The notes beneath the pieces are model-generated. The model did not search any database. It was given only the letters and a program-made list of their open reading frames with translations, and had not been told where the DNA came from. A stretch of DNA of 64,000 bases, taken from positions 77,837-141,836 of the forward strand of contig JBAWZA010000005.1 of the NCBI GenBank assembly GCA_037143335.1, given 5' to 3'. This stretch comes from PALSA-1296 sp037143335. Its GTDB lineage: Bacteria > Bacteroidota > Ignavibacteria > Palsa-1295. Within the stretch, counting starts at the first letter, position 1. Each line of letters opens with the position of its first letter. The position numbers were made by a program, and so were the translations under genes. Below are positions 8,103 to 17,239 of this stretch, one piece after another.

Positions 8103-9890
8103 TTATCTTCCGACCATTCCTTTGAGGTTTAGAGTCCATGGTTTCACGGCGCCACCGGTTTTCACGATGTTGATGGAGCGCTGCGATTTGTCCGCTGGCG
8201 AGGTGAGGGTAATTATATAATTACCTGCGGCTTGTGTGGAGAGGTCAATGGCAAATTGTTGCATCCCATTAACACTCGGAGTTCTTTCGCGCTGGACGAT
8301 GACACCGTTTGAGGATACCACTGTTACATCCATCGCTGATGCCGTGCTATTATCAAACGTCAGTACCGTGTGTTGATCACATGGATTCGGGTAAGCGATC
8401 AAGTGATTGGGGGATTCTTCCACCTCATGTATGGTGACTGCGTTGCGGGTTCGTTCCGGAATCTTATTAGATCCATGCACTACAAATATGGAGCCGTGTG
8501 CATCGGCGGCATCCATCCCGAATCCCGACTCGCCCATGATAATGTCTTGGAGGTTATCATTATCTGCTACGATCGTGTCAACTTGGTTTCCTGCACCTCC
8601 TCCATTCGGGATAGGTCCAATAAACATATCTACTTTATCGTCAATCGCATCACCTAAAACATAAAAATATTCATAGCCAAAAAATCCTTGATCAAGCAGT
8701 CCCTCAATAAATAAAATTCTGTTCCTTGTGCCAGTCATGTAACCACAGTCCTTAAGGCCGTACCCAAATGCCATGCTATGGAAATTCAAATCATAGTAAT
8801 ATGGCTCATGTAATACAAAGGCTGCGCTATCTGCTGTCAAACGATGTGATCCAAAATCTTTTCCGCCTCGGAAAAAGCGAAACTCCTGAATAGCCTGAGT
8901 AGGTCGAGTAGCATATTGTGTGGCAAAAGATAAAACTAAATCATCAGATGAATCCCCTGCTGGTTTTGGAAGTGTGTGCATTGCGAGGGTGGAGAAAGTA
9001 AGCTCTGAATTTGGGTTCTCTCTTTGTGTGAATATCGTATCATATTTCAACGCGTAAAGGAGTTTGGAGAGGGTAAAGGGTGTATCATTTCGGTAATAGA
9101 AAATATTGTCATTCGAGACTCCAATTTTTTGAATGTCATCGAAAGCTAATAAATCTTGTCTGCCAACGCCTCGGAAGTCTCCTTGTCTTAGTGATCGGGA
9201 GGCACTCGCATTTGGCTGCAATGTATCAAAAAAAACGGTACTATCAGCAAAGACAGTATCCCGTTGACTTTTTAGATTGTCACTGTTGTAATACAACAGG
9301 TAAACAGAATCCCCAGTAGATGACCTGTTGTTGATCCACACACTGTTGAGCACATCATCTAACGTATCGGAGGTGAGTTTTCCAATGAACGGGTTCATAA
9401 ACGAGTAGTCATTTCTTAGCTTTGCTTTCATTCTTGATGCCAGCACTGTAAACCTTCCTGAATCATAATTCCCTTGATCATCTTGCCAATAAATACGTGC
9501 TGGATTTTGTCTGCCTCCATCTTGTGCAAGAATATCGAGATATTTTGGCGAATGAAAATGACCTCGTCTAAACTCAATGTACGGTTCATTTAGCCTCCCC
9601 TCTGACTGGAGTTTATGTATGTTAAAAGACGGCCAAGATTTATAGATCGGGATGTTCGCCTCTCCTTCAAACCACATCACCTTTCCAGCCGAATTTTCCG
9701 GATTCGGTCCAAGATTTAATAGATAACTCCCTAAACCCTCCAGCGCCTTTGCTCCATATATCGTATCGATCTCCCCTGGCACACCGATACGAGGGAAGTA
9801 GCAATTCGGATCAAATGCTGAAGAACTGATCTGCGCTCGCGCCACCGTAGCCGCTAAGAGAATCATTCCGATGATGAATGTGTGTTTCAT
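8103..9890 (-). CDS. Secreted T9SS-sorted protein with FG-GAP-like repeats
   Basis: The start at 9890 gives a clean signal peptide, MKHTFIIGMILLAATVARA followed by Gln; the frame is open 13 codons further up. The 595-residue product contains weak FG-GAP/VCBS-like segments (SVYLLYYNSDNL, GDFRGVGRQDLLAFDD, SDDLVLSFATQ, DNDNLQDIIMGESGFGM), which suggest a beta-propeller that may bind calcium or partners. The C-terminus has a T9SS domain starting at YPNPCDQHTVLTF and ending near AAGNYIITLTS and SINIVK. About 17 extra residues then follow, ending in GMVGR, an unusual tail that abuts the relic sorting domain downstream. Confidence 0.8.
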   Translation of the reverse strand: MKHTFIIGMILLAATVARAQISSSAFDPNCYFPRIGVPGEIDTIYGAKALEGLGSYLLNLGPNPENSAGKVMWFEGEANIPIYKSWPSFNIHKLQSEGRLNEPYIEFRRGHFHSPKYLDILAQDGGRQNPARIYWQDDQGNYDSGRFTVLASRMKAKLRNDYSFMNPFIGKLTSDTLDDVLNSVWINNRSSTGDSVYLLYYNSDNLKSQRDTVFADSTVFFDTLQPNASASRSLRQGDFRGVGRQDLLAFDDIQKIGVSNDNIFYYRNDTPFTLSKLLYALKYDTIFTQRENPNSELTFSTLAMHTLPKPAGDSSDDLVLSFATQYATRPTQAIQEFRFFRGGKDFGSHRLTADSAAFVLHEPYYYDLNFHSMAFGYGLKDCGYMTGTRNRILFIEGLLDQGFFGYEYFYVLGDAIDDKVDMFIGPIPNGGGAGNQVDTIVADNDNLQDIIMGESGFGMDAADAHGSIFVVHGSNKIPERTRNAVTIHEVEESPNHLIAYPNPCDQHTVLTFDNSTASAMDVTVVSSNGVIVQRERTPSVNGMQQFAIDLSTQAAGNYIITLTSPADKSQRSINIVKTGGAVKPWTLNLKGMVGR

Positions 9891-10613
9891 GCTACTATAA
9901 AGACACCTGCGGAACGGGATTTGTTGCACTTGCAGGCTGTGGTATATTATCTGCGGATTATTTAGTCGGAAGTATTGTTTTACTGATTCAGGCGGAAAAT
10001 GAGGGTTGAAATACTCCTATTCTTGAGTTTTAGCTCTTTTTCTGCCAATTTGACAATTTTTTATTAACACCTGCTTTTGGCTCGGGTCATTATGTGATGA
10101 ACCCATAGCCAAAGGATGAAATGAGACTACGAGACGACCGAATATTTTTTTCTTAAAGAGTTGAGTATTATTCGGAGCGTTTCATAGCAAAGTTCAAAGG
10201 GGTCTGTTTCTGCCTCGTGGCGTGAACAGGTCTCCGGGAAAGTTCGGATCTATTATTACAACAATTCAAGTGCAAGCGTTTTTGCCCATAGCGATAATTA
10301 TTCTCAGCCTCAGCGCATGTCTGGTAGGTTTTGAGAATGCTCGTATCGCTCTCTTGAGAATATCTTCCTGCGACGTTGTCGCCAGCGGAGATATTTTTTC
10401 GCGCTTCACCCGTACCAAGGGGTTAGATCTCTTGCCGCGCCGCACTTCAGAATTCTTACCGATCACCAGAACCGATACTCTCCGAACCCGACGGCATCTA
10501 ATTTTTAGGAGCCTTCATCCGAACAAGACGTAAACCGCGTCTTCTCTTTCATTCAAGACATCAGCAGGATAACTCTAACTTCTTCCCTTTAGCGGAAGAA
10601 CAAACCTACTGCT
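9891..10613. other. 723-base region without a convincing gene
   Basis: This lies between a minus-strand T9SS gene and the plus-strand RNase E/G gene. It holds the long imperfect hairpin at 10074-10115. A frame at 10222-10533 (GTG start) has a hydrophobic stretch but an Arg-rich, low-complexity remainder and no ribosome site. By analogy with rne of enterobacteria, where the enzyme controls its own mRNA through a long leader, part of the region could be a structured leader; the sequence itself does not prove this. I find no match to tmRNA or SRP RNA and no convincing RNase P RNA. Confidence 0.5.
10074..10115. repeat. Long imperfect inverted repeat (hairpin)
   Basis: An outer 9-base-pair stem (10074-10082 with 10107-10115, one G-T), a small internal loop, then GGGT/ACCC and CAT/ATG stems with a single bulged A and a TATGTG loop. 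No T tract follows on either strand, so it is not an obvious terminator. It may be an RNA structure or a protein-binding dyad. Confidence 0.5.
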
Positions 10614-12470
10614 ATGGTTCAATTTCGTAAAGAAATCATAATAAATGCAAAGCGCGAAAACGAAGTCCGCATTGCAATCACCGAGAACGGACGCCTTGTC
10701 GAGCTTTTCGTTGAAAACCCCGAGACCGTTCGTCACGTTGGCGAGATATTTCTCGGTAAGGTCGCGAAAGTAATTCCGGGTATGAATGCGGCGTTCATCA
10801 ACGTCGGTTTATCCCAAGATGCTTTTCTCCATTTTTCTGACGTCGGCGATTCCTTCGATGGTTCGATGTCATTCCTCTCAACCGAAGGCGCAGATATGCG
10901 CGATGACGATGACGATTCGGAGGATGATGAATTTGATGAAGATGACGAAGAGACACCAGCTTCGAATGCTCCTGCTCAGATCCGGTTAAAAGGTACTGAA
11001 GTAGAATCATTATCTCCTGCAATCAAACAACCCAAGAAGATAGTGCTTCCGAAAGGACCACGTAAGGCTTTCTCAACTTTAGAGATGCCGAACGTTGACA
11101 TTGAACCAGGACAAAACATCTTGGTGCAAGTTACTCGCGAAGCATTCGCGAATAAAGGAGTTCGCGTCACGAGCCGAATTTCTCTCCCCGGAAGATTTTT
11201 AGTACTTGTTCCGTTCGAGCCTGGTATCGGAATCAGCAAGAAAGTGTACTCAGTTCGTGAGCGTAGAAGACTCCGCAAAGTCATTCGCTCGTTGAAGCCG
11301 AAGGAGATGGGTGTGATTATCCGTACCGTTGCTGAGAATAAAGAAGAGTCAGCACTGAAAGAAGATTTGCAGAATCTGCTCAATGATTGGAATGCGTTGC
11401 AAAAGAAGATCAAGGACAAGGAGCCACCACTTCTCGCCTTCCAAGATACGAACATCACCAACAGCGTCTTGCGCGATCTCTTTGCAAATGACATCACCAA
11501 GATCGTCGTAGATGATAAGAAAATGTATCGCGAGGTGCTTGATTATATTCAATGGGCATCGCCGAACCTTGCTGGAACGGTCGAAGCATTCAAAGATACT
11601 GAGCCTATCTTCACTGCATTAGGAATTGAAGAAGAGATCGAGTCCACAATGTCACGGAAGATTGCGTTGCCGTCGGGGGGGTATCTCTTCATCGAGAAAA
11701 CTGAGGCGATGGTGGTCATAGACGTGAACTCCGGCAGATATGCCGCGCGTCGTGAGCAAGAATTGAATTCACTGAAGACAAATCTTGAATCTGCTCGCGA
11801 AGTCGCGCGTCAGCTCAGACTTCGTGACATTGGCGGAATCATCGTTGTGGATTTCATTGATATGATTGATGAGCGCAACAAGAAGAAAGTCTATGATGAA
11901 ATGAAGAAGGAATTGCGCCGCGATCGAGCAAAGTCCTCTATCTTGCCGTTAACGGATTTTGGTTTGATGCAGATCACTCGTCAACGTATTCGCCAATCAA
12001 TGAGCGATACATTGAGCGATCAGTGCCCGACTTGTGGCGGAACAGGTATGCTGATCTCGCAACAAACGATTCTCACGCAGATCGAGCGATGGATGGAGCG
12101 CTTCCACGATGAAGGACCGGGCGGAGCATTGACACTGAGAGTCAATCCGATGATAGGTCACCATCTTGGCGGTGGATTCTTTTCGACATTCGGAAAACTC
12201 AAACGTCGCACGAAGGTGAAAGCTAAACTCGCTATTGACGAAGCTATGCGAGGAGATGAATTCCGATTTACGAATGCTGATAACAAAGACATTACTCAGG
12301 AATTCTTAGGGCAGAAACCTATGCCCGAGCCAGTAGCGGAGCCTCAACAAAACGGTGCACCACGCCGCAAGGAGAATCGCTACAACGATAGCCGCAGAGG
12401 TGGTGGCAATCGTAACAACCAACGACGCCCACAAAAAAATAGTCAGCCACGTCGCGAAGAACGTCGGTGA
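10614..12470 (+). CDS. rng: Ribonuclease E/G family endoribonuclease
   Basis: A 618-residue single-strand endoribonuclease for rRNA maturation and mRNA decay. The catalytic Asp pair is Asp370 (VVIDVNSG) and Asp413 (VVDFIDM), spaced 43 residues as in E. coli RNase E. The zinc link CPTCGGTG has Cys471 and Cys474, again at the family spacing. The S1 RNA-binding domain (from about 37) carries an insertion of roughly 67 residues compared with E. coli, containing a run of Asp/Glu at about 98-122. The last 45 residues are Arg/Asn/Gln-rich and probably bind RNA; no long degradosome scaffold is present, so the size is RNase G-like. Its stop overlaps the start of the next gene. Confidence 0.95.
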   Translation: MVQFRKEIIINAKRENEVRIAITENGRLVELFVENPETVRHVGEIFLGKVAKVIPGMNAAFINVGLSQDAFLHFSDVGDSFDGSMSFLSTEGADMRDDDDDSEDDEFDEDDEETPASNAPAQIRLKGTEVESLSPAIKQPKKIVLPKGPRKAFSTLEMPNVDIEPGQNILVQVTREAFANKGVRVTSRISLPGRFLVLVPFEPGIGISKKVYSVRERRRLRKVIRSLKPKEMGVIIRTVAENKEESALKEDLQNLLNDWNALQKKIKDKEPPLLAFQDTNITNSVLRDLFANDITKIVVDDKKMYREVLDYIQWASPNLAGTVEAFKDTEPIFTALGIEEEIESTMSRKIALPSGGYLFIEKTEAMVVIDVNSGRYAARREQELNSLKTNLESAREVARQLRLRDIGGIIVVDFIDMIDERNKKKVYDEMKKELRRDRAKSSILPLTDFGLMQITRQRIRQSMSDTLSDQCPTCGGTGMLISQQTILTQIERWMERFHDEGPGGALTLRVNPMIGHHLGGGFFSTFGKLKRRTKVKAKLAIDEAMRGDEFRFTNADNKDITQEFLGQKPMPEPVAEPQQNGAPRRKENRYNDSRRGGGNRNNQRRPQKNSQPRREERR

Positions 12471-13048
12471 GAAAGAACCTGCTTAGCAAGACAGCATCGC
12501 GTGCAATATATATCATTGCATCGGTGCTGTTTCTTGTTCTTATAGTTGGGCATGAATTTTTCTGGAGGTTCGAACCGAACTTGACTCTTGCGCGTGAAGT
12601 GACTATTCGCGATAGTCGGGGTATGAAGCGAATGCTATTAGTGAAGGAGACAAATCCCGCTTCTGTAGATACCACTCGTCGAGATTTCCAGAATAATGCT
12701 CCAAGCCTCACAAGGCTTTCGATCATACTCTCAGGTTCGAATGATTCGATTGTAACGACAATCTCCGGGAAATATTTTTCGGACTTCCGCGAAATTCACC
12801 TTGCGACCGATTCTTCTTCGCAGATTATGCTGATACCGAATTCAGCACAAAAGCTTCCCGCAGGCTGGGCAAGAATTATTTATCTACGGAATGATTCAAC
12901 TCTTGCAATAAAAGAATTCTCTGGATATTTTATTGGAGATATTGACAAAGATGGTTCGGAAGAAGTAAATATCACAGGTAGTGGTTGGATGAAACTTGAT
13001 GTTGCATCCGGCGAGTGGACTCCAACAGTGCTACATCCTACTCCTTAA
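12467..13048 (+). CDS. Membrane-anchored hypothetical protein with an FG-GAP-like motif
   Basis: A 193-residue protein whose GTG start overlaps the RNase stop, so the two are probably cotranslated. An N-terminal helix (about 13-30) without a cleavage site anchors a periplasmic domain. The end contains GDIDKDGSEEV, an FG-GAP/VCBS-type calcium loop. I do not recognise a family. The GTG start is chosen from the coupling; an ATG start further in would lose the membrane helix. Its 3' end overlaps the convergent glycosyltransferase gene by 11 bases. Confidence 0.65.
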   Translation: MRKNLLSKTASRAIYIIASVLFLVLIVGHEFFWRFEPNLTLAREVTIRDSRGMKRMLLVKETNPASVDTTRRDFQNNAPSLTRLSIILSGSNDSIVTTISGKYFSDFREIHLATDSSSQIMLIPNSAQKLPAGWARIIYLRNDSTLAIKEFSGYFIGDIDKDGSEEVNITGSGWMKLDVASGEWTPTVLHPTP

Positions 13049-14714
13049 TGAAGTGCATGTTTTTCCAATGGAAGGAAAAATGTTCGTCGGTGATTCGGTA
13101 GATGTCTAAGTACTTTGGTAAAAGTAGTCTCTCTAGATGAACCTGCTTAGAAATTTCCATAAATGCAGGATGATCGTTGCGCAAAAGCAATAATACTTTC
13201 TTCTTATTCGGAATTCTGATCACTCGCTCTTGGATTCCGCTTCGAACGAAATGTTGCGATTTGCCAACCCAGAGTGAATCCGAATTCGGGAAATCGCGAA
13301 TGTCATAATCAGTGACATTTGGCAAATAGTAATAGACCCACCGATGCCACCACGTATCAAGTAAAATTAAATCATCTCCACTTTTGGATTCTTTGTTCAA
13401 TGCTTCAAGAACATCTTGATGCAATCTGTCCGTTGCCATGACGCTATGCATATTCGTAAATGATGCAAAGCGATTGAGGAATAGGCTCTGCGAACGAATA
13501 ACGCCCGCATTGAATGAATCTTGCGTAAAACTATTATTGAAATGTTCTTCACCTGTCCACGGAAATGACGAGAGAAAGATCACACACTCCAAAGCCACGA
13601 TGACAAGAGTATTTCGTATCGCGCCGAATGTGATGATGGGTCTTGTTAAAAGTAACTTGTTCGTTGAAGCACGTTTGATTTTCTCCGCGCGCCAGATAGC
13701 CAGCTGGTCAACCATCACGGCGCCCGCAAGTGTTAGCGTTGGGAGGATATTGAGTAAATATCCAGCCTTCATGAAATAAATTGCAAGATAAAAACATAAA
13801 GCAGGAAGCGCAACAATCATTGAATACAAAGCGGAAGTCTTGCGAATTGAATCGGAGATAAATTCAACTGTTCGTTTCCACTTTGAAAGAAGCGACCAAC
13901 CAAAAATGCACACAATCGGAAGTGCCGCGAACCCGAGATAGGAGATTACTTTTCCGATGACCGTGATCTGTCCGTTAAATGAATTGCCGAATAAAACGGA
14001 TTGCGATTTGAATACGGTCTCCGCACTTCCCGTTGCGAAGTATGCACTCATCCCTCCCGCGTAATAAAAAAGAACAAACGCCCATGATGCTGTGAGTACA
14101 ACGAATGCAAGCAATCCCTTAATCCAAACACGCAATGGCTGGTGCGTCTTACAAATAAGATAGATCACAGCCGGAGTGAAAAAAATCGAACTCGATTGGC
14201 GTACTCCAATTGCAAGGGACAATGCAATACATAAGTAATAGACTAATTCTTTTCGTTGCGAATTACGGAATATTGAGAATCCAAGATATAAGAATACCGA
14301 AGCAAAAAACGATTCATAAATATAGACCGAAGAAATTTCTCCATAAAACCAGAAGATAGGTAGGAATGCCCACAACACCGCTGCAACGACTCCAACACGC
14401 TCGCCCCGCAGTACCGCACCTGCCCGCCAGAGGAAAAGTGTAGTGGCGATGGAAAGAACTACGCTGATCGAGACGAAAGCAAGATTTACATCTGTTGTGA
14501 ACAACAGAATGAATCGGGCGAGGAGAATATGGAGGATATAACCAGGGAAATGGGGAGTAACTTGCTCGAGGCTGTAACGAAATGTTGCGACAGCAAAATC
14601 AACCGAGTCGAATTCATAGAGCATCCTCGAAATCCACAGAAGTCGCGACACGATAACTGCTAAGGAGAGCAGAATCGCAGTCAGCGAACGAACGCGTTTT
14701 GGTCCGAGTGGCAT
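13038..14714 (-). CDS. GT-C type membrane glycosyltransferase (DUF2723-like)
   Basis: A 558-residue polytopic protein with about ten hydrophobic helices in the first two thirds and a soluble C-terminal domain. The first extracytoplasmic loop has FDSVDFA, then HFPGYILHILLARF, which resembles the DS..F...H.PGY..(Y/H).LL.R pattern of DUF2723 (protein O-mannosyltransferase-like GT-C enzymes). Such enzymes use a polyprenyl-phosphate-linked sugar on the outer face of the membrane. It is the last gene of a three-gene operon; its ATG directly follows the stop of the upstream GT-C gene. The acceptor is unknown. Confidence 0.75.
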   Translation of the reverse strand: MPLGPKRVRSLTAILLSLAVIVSRLLWISRMLYEFDSVDFAVATFRYSLEQVTPHFPGYILHILLARFILLFTTDVNLAFVSISVVLSIATTLFLWRAGAVLRGERVGVVAAVLWAFLPIFWFYGEISSVYIYESFFASVFLYLGFSIFRNSQRKELVYYLCIALSLAIGVRQSSSIFFTPAVIYLICKTHQPLRVWIKGLLAFVVLTASWAFVLFYYAGGMSAYFATGSAETVFKSQSVLFGNSFNGQITVIGKVISYLGFAALPIVCIFGWSLLSKWKRTVEFISDSIRKTSALYSMIVALPALCFYLAIYFMKAGYLLNILPTLTLAGAVMVDQLAIWRAEKIKRASTNKLLLTRPIITFGAIRNTLVIVALECVIFLSSFPWTGEEHFNNSFTQDSFNAGVIRSQSLFLNRFASFTNMHSVMATDRLHQDVLEALNKESKSGDDLILLDTWWHRWVYYYLPNVTDYDIRDFPNSDSLWVGKSQHFVRSGIQERVIRIPNKKKVLLLLRNDHPAFMEISKQVHLERLLLPKYLDIYRITDEHFSFHWKNMHFIKE

Positions 14715-16253
14715 CTATGATTTCTTTAGCCTGTATATAGAGAGCGTAGTATCGGCACTTGAAACAAGCTCACCACGTACACGAAAATCTTTCACAAGCT
14801 CAAGCGAGTCTTTTGCATATTCGTAAAAAGTGGGATTGAGCCTGCGGTAAATAATAAAGAGGTTCGCTCCTTGCTTCCGCGCTTGGCTCCACACTAATTT
14901 CTGATCCCTTTGCAATGGATAAAATTCCGGTGAGACAAGACCTGTCAGATCAATCAGATTTCGTTTCGTAAAATATCCAAGCGCACCAACATCATCTGCT
15001 GCAATCATATCAGAACTTGTCGAATTACTCTTCACCCAATCCACAACAGCAATGTGCTGGTCGTTGATGTTGGATACTGAATTCGCATAGACGTTTGTCC
15101 ACTTCACTGCCATAGGCATAGAGTAGAGAGTTGCAAGTGCAACGTATCCGAGCACAGTCCATTTGCTGGATGAGAATGTTTTGTTGAGATTGCCGCTTTC
15201 TCTCAGGATATTCGCTCGTACAATTCCTACTAAATAGAGTAACGCGATCGGCAGCAAAGGGAATACATATCTGCCAAAATGACGAAACTGCGGTGCAACA
15301 AATGCTTGTACGATGGGGAGCAATAACATGAAAGCAATCGGCATAACCGAATAACCATTTACCTTCGGAAATTTGAATCGGAATAACTGAATGACCACGA
15401 TAATGCTCAGCCACTCCATCGGTGCAAAGAGAATGTAGTATGAGCGGAGGATGTAATAGAAGTCGGGTGGGAATCGGAAACCCGCTCCTTGCACAATGCT
15501 TGAGTGGTAGAGTAGGGTACCACTCTCAAAATACGGAATACTGAAAACGAGAACGGCGGAAATTGCTATTGGTACAAGAAAGAATGAGAATTCACGGAAT
15601 GAACCTTTCTTTTTGAGAAGACAATATCCCCAATCAATCAAAACCAGAACAACCAGAAAATAAAACTCCGGTCGCAACGCAATTCCACAGGCTAAGACAA
15701 ATGCTTCGCGCAACCTGATGATATTCATTTCCCTCGATCTGATGTGCAGCTCCACCGCGATGAGCACAAGAAGCGTTGCCAGTGTGGTTTCCATCCCGCT
15801 CAAATTCATGACAAGCAATCGCGGAGAAAGTAGCATGGCGATTGCAGCCATGAGCGAAAACGTTTTATCCCAAAGAAAGACATATCTTGCAATCCGATAA
15901 ACAGCAGGTGCCAGAAGTAACCATGCCAAAGCTGACAACATGATTGCTGCTATATGAAGATGATTCGTGAAGAGTCCACCAAACGCGATGAGCACTACCC
16001 ATAGCGGTGAAGTGTCTGCGCTCACAACTTGTCCGGGATTGAAGGAATAGCCATGACCCGACAATAGATTTTCCGCATATCTGCAATGGATATAGGTATC
16101 ATCAAGAGGTGCGCCGATGAGTGTTGTATGATTAACGCCACCGTGTGACAAAGCATATTTCGCAACGACACATTGAGTTATGAAGATGACGATGCCAGCA
16201 AAGATCAGCCAACCTTCGACCCAATTTCGCTTCGCTAAACTTTTGAGATGCAC
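14715..16253 (-). CDS. GT-C type membrane glycosyltransferase (possible pentosyltransferase)
   Basis: A 512-residue polytopic protein with an N-terminal helix followed by a loop that carries the GT-C acid motif: PLDDTYIHCRYAENLLSG, then GYSFNPGQ and TSPLWVVL. This loop resembles those of GT-C enzymes such as mycobacterial arabinofuranosyltransferases and related uncharacterised transferases. A soluble C-terminal domain follows about ten helices, with ADDVGALGYFTKR and DLTGLVSPEF, common in this group. It starts 5 bases after the phosphoribosyltransferase gene, so it probably uses the lipid-linked pentose made there. The specificity is inference. Confidence 0.78.
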   Translation of the reverse strand: MHLKSLAKRNWVEGWLIFAGIVIFITQCVVAKYALSHGGVNHTTLIGAPLDDTYIHCRYAENLLSGHGYSFNPGQVVSADTSPLWVVLIAFGGLFTNHLHIAAIMLSALAWLLLAPAVYRIARYVFLWDKTFSLMAAIAMLLSPRLLVMNLSGMETTLATLLVLIAVELHIRSREMNIIRLREAFVLACGIALRPEFYFLVVLVLIDWGYCLLKKKGSFREFSFFLVPIAISAVLVFSIPYFESGTLLYHSSIVQGAGFRFPPDFYYILRSYYILFAPMEWLSIIVVIQLFRFKFPKVNGYSVMPIAFMLLLPIVQAFVAPQFRHFGRYVFPLLPIALLYLVGIVRANILRESGNLNKTFSSSKWTVLGYVALATLYSMPMAVKWTNVYANSVSNINDQHIAVVDWVKSNSTSSDMIAADDVGALGYFTKRNLIDLTGLVSPEFYPLQRDQKLVWSQARKQGANLFIIYRRLNPTFYEYAKDSLELVKDFRVRGELVSSADTTLSIYRLKKS

Positions 16254-16258
16254 AGGGA

Positions 16259-17158
16259 CTATGGACGGAAATAAATAATAAAAAACATTGCGATAGCGTA
16301 CGCAACAAAATTCAAGATCATCGGAATATCCGTCAGGACGACTTCGGTCGGCGATTCACCAAGATTTTTCTTATGCAATAAGTAGAGATACCTGAAGATG
16401 CCGTAGAGAACAAAAGGCGTAGTGAAGATCAAGTTCTCTGTACCGAAGATTTTTACGGTGCGGTCGCTTACGGTATAGAGCGCGTAGCTGATAACAAATC
16501 CTGCGGCGCAGATTGTGCAGAGCTGTTCAGTAAATTCCACAGAGTAATGCTCCAATACTTTCCGAGTTGGTGCGGAGGGATTATTCCCATTCTCAGATTG
16601 CCTTTCGAGCATGACTAATTCTCCTCGGCGTTTTGCAACAGCAAGGAAAAGCGAGAGGAACATTGTCGTAAGAATGAGCCACGAGCTAATCGGCACATCA
16701 ATGACAAATGCTCCGCCGACAACACGAAGCATGAAGCCAATTGCAATCACGAATACATCAATGAGCACAACCTCTTTTAAGAATATGCTATAGGTCAAAT
16801 TCATGATGAAGTAAATCGCCAAACAAAACCCAAATCTATAGGGCAAATTAAACGAAGCAGGAATTGCAATTCCTAAGATAAGGATTGCAGTGGTTATTGC
16901 GCTCCCGATGCTGATGTTTCCACTTGGAATTGGGCGATGCTTCTTTTTGGGATGAAGTTTGTCGCGATCGCGATCAACGATGTCGTTAATAATGTAGATC
17001 GTGGAGGCAGTCGCGGAAAAGAGGATAAATCCGAGTAGTGCAAGTTTGGTAAAGTCCCATTCCAAAAGATGATGCGAAAAAACGAGCGCGGCAAACACGA
17101 ATAAATTTTTTATCCACTGTTTGGGGCGAAGCAAAAGAATAAAATGGGGAATCTTCAT
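16259..17158 (-). CDS. Decaprenyl-phosphate phosphoribosyltransferase-like UbiA prenyltransferase
   Basis: A 299-residue UbiA-superfamily integral membrane enzyme that should transfer 5-phosphoribose from PRPP to a polyprenyl phosphate, the first step towards lipid-linked ribose or D-arabinose. The first Asp-rich motif NDIVDRDRD spans 58-66 and is followed by H..K..RPIPSG, the hallmark of the decaprenyl-phosphate phosphoribosyltransferase group rather than quinone prenyltransferases. The second motif region is YSIFLKEVVLIDVFVIA with GFMLRVVGG. About eight to nine membrane helices. It leads an operon with two GT-C enzymes. The ATG sits 4 bases after a TAnnTTTG word, so the transcript may be nearly leaderless. 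DprE1/DprE2 genes are not in this window. Confidence 0.88.
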   Translation of the reverse strand: MKIPHFILLLRPKQWIKNLFVFAALVFSHHLLEWDFTKLALLGFILFSATASTIYIINDIVDRDRDKLHPKKKHRPIPSGNISIGSAITTAILILGIAIPASFNLPYRFGFCLAIYFIMNLTYSIFLKEVVLIDVFVIAIGFMLRVVGGAFVIDVPISSWLILTTMFLSLFLAVAKRRGELVMLERQSENGNNPSAPTRKVLEHYSVEFTEQLCTICAAGFVISYALYTVSDRTVKIFGTENLIFTTPFVLYGIFRYLYLLHKKNLGESPTEVVLTDIPMILNFVAYAIAMFFIIYFRP

Positions 17159-17162
17159 AGAG

Positions 17163-17170
17163 CAAAAGTA
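17163..17170 (-). promoter_or_regulatory. Bacteroidota-type -7 element (TACTTTTG) next to a start codon
   Basis: An exact TAnnTTTG match on the minus strand, separated from the ATG at 17158 by only 4 bases. If used, transcription would start at or beside the A of the ATG. Confidence 0.4.
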
Positions 17171-17239
17171 CGGCGAAGAATCAACCAGCCTTCCATTAAG
17201 CCGAAAATGTGACCTGTCGCAGAAACTGTAACAATCCTC

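Noticed and set aside
10195..10240. Possible RNase P or SRP RNA (a GGGAAAGTTCGG word near GTGAACAGG)
   Set aside because: Only one short word resembles the conserved core; the other conserved RNase P and SRP blocks and the closing stems are missing.
10222..10533. A 103-codon frame with a hydrophobic stretch
   Set aside because: GTG start, no ribosome site, Arg/Thr-rich remainder without a recognisable domain, and no match to neighbouring gene style.
10976..11500. A 174-codon minus-strand frame within the RNase E/G gene
   Set aside because: The plus-strand gene has all catalytic residues at the correct spacing; the minus frame shows no family features.
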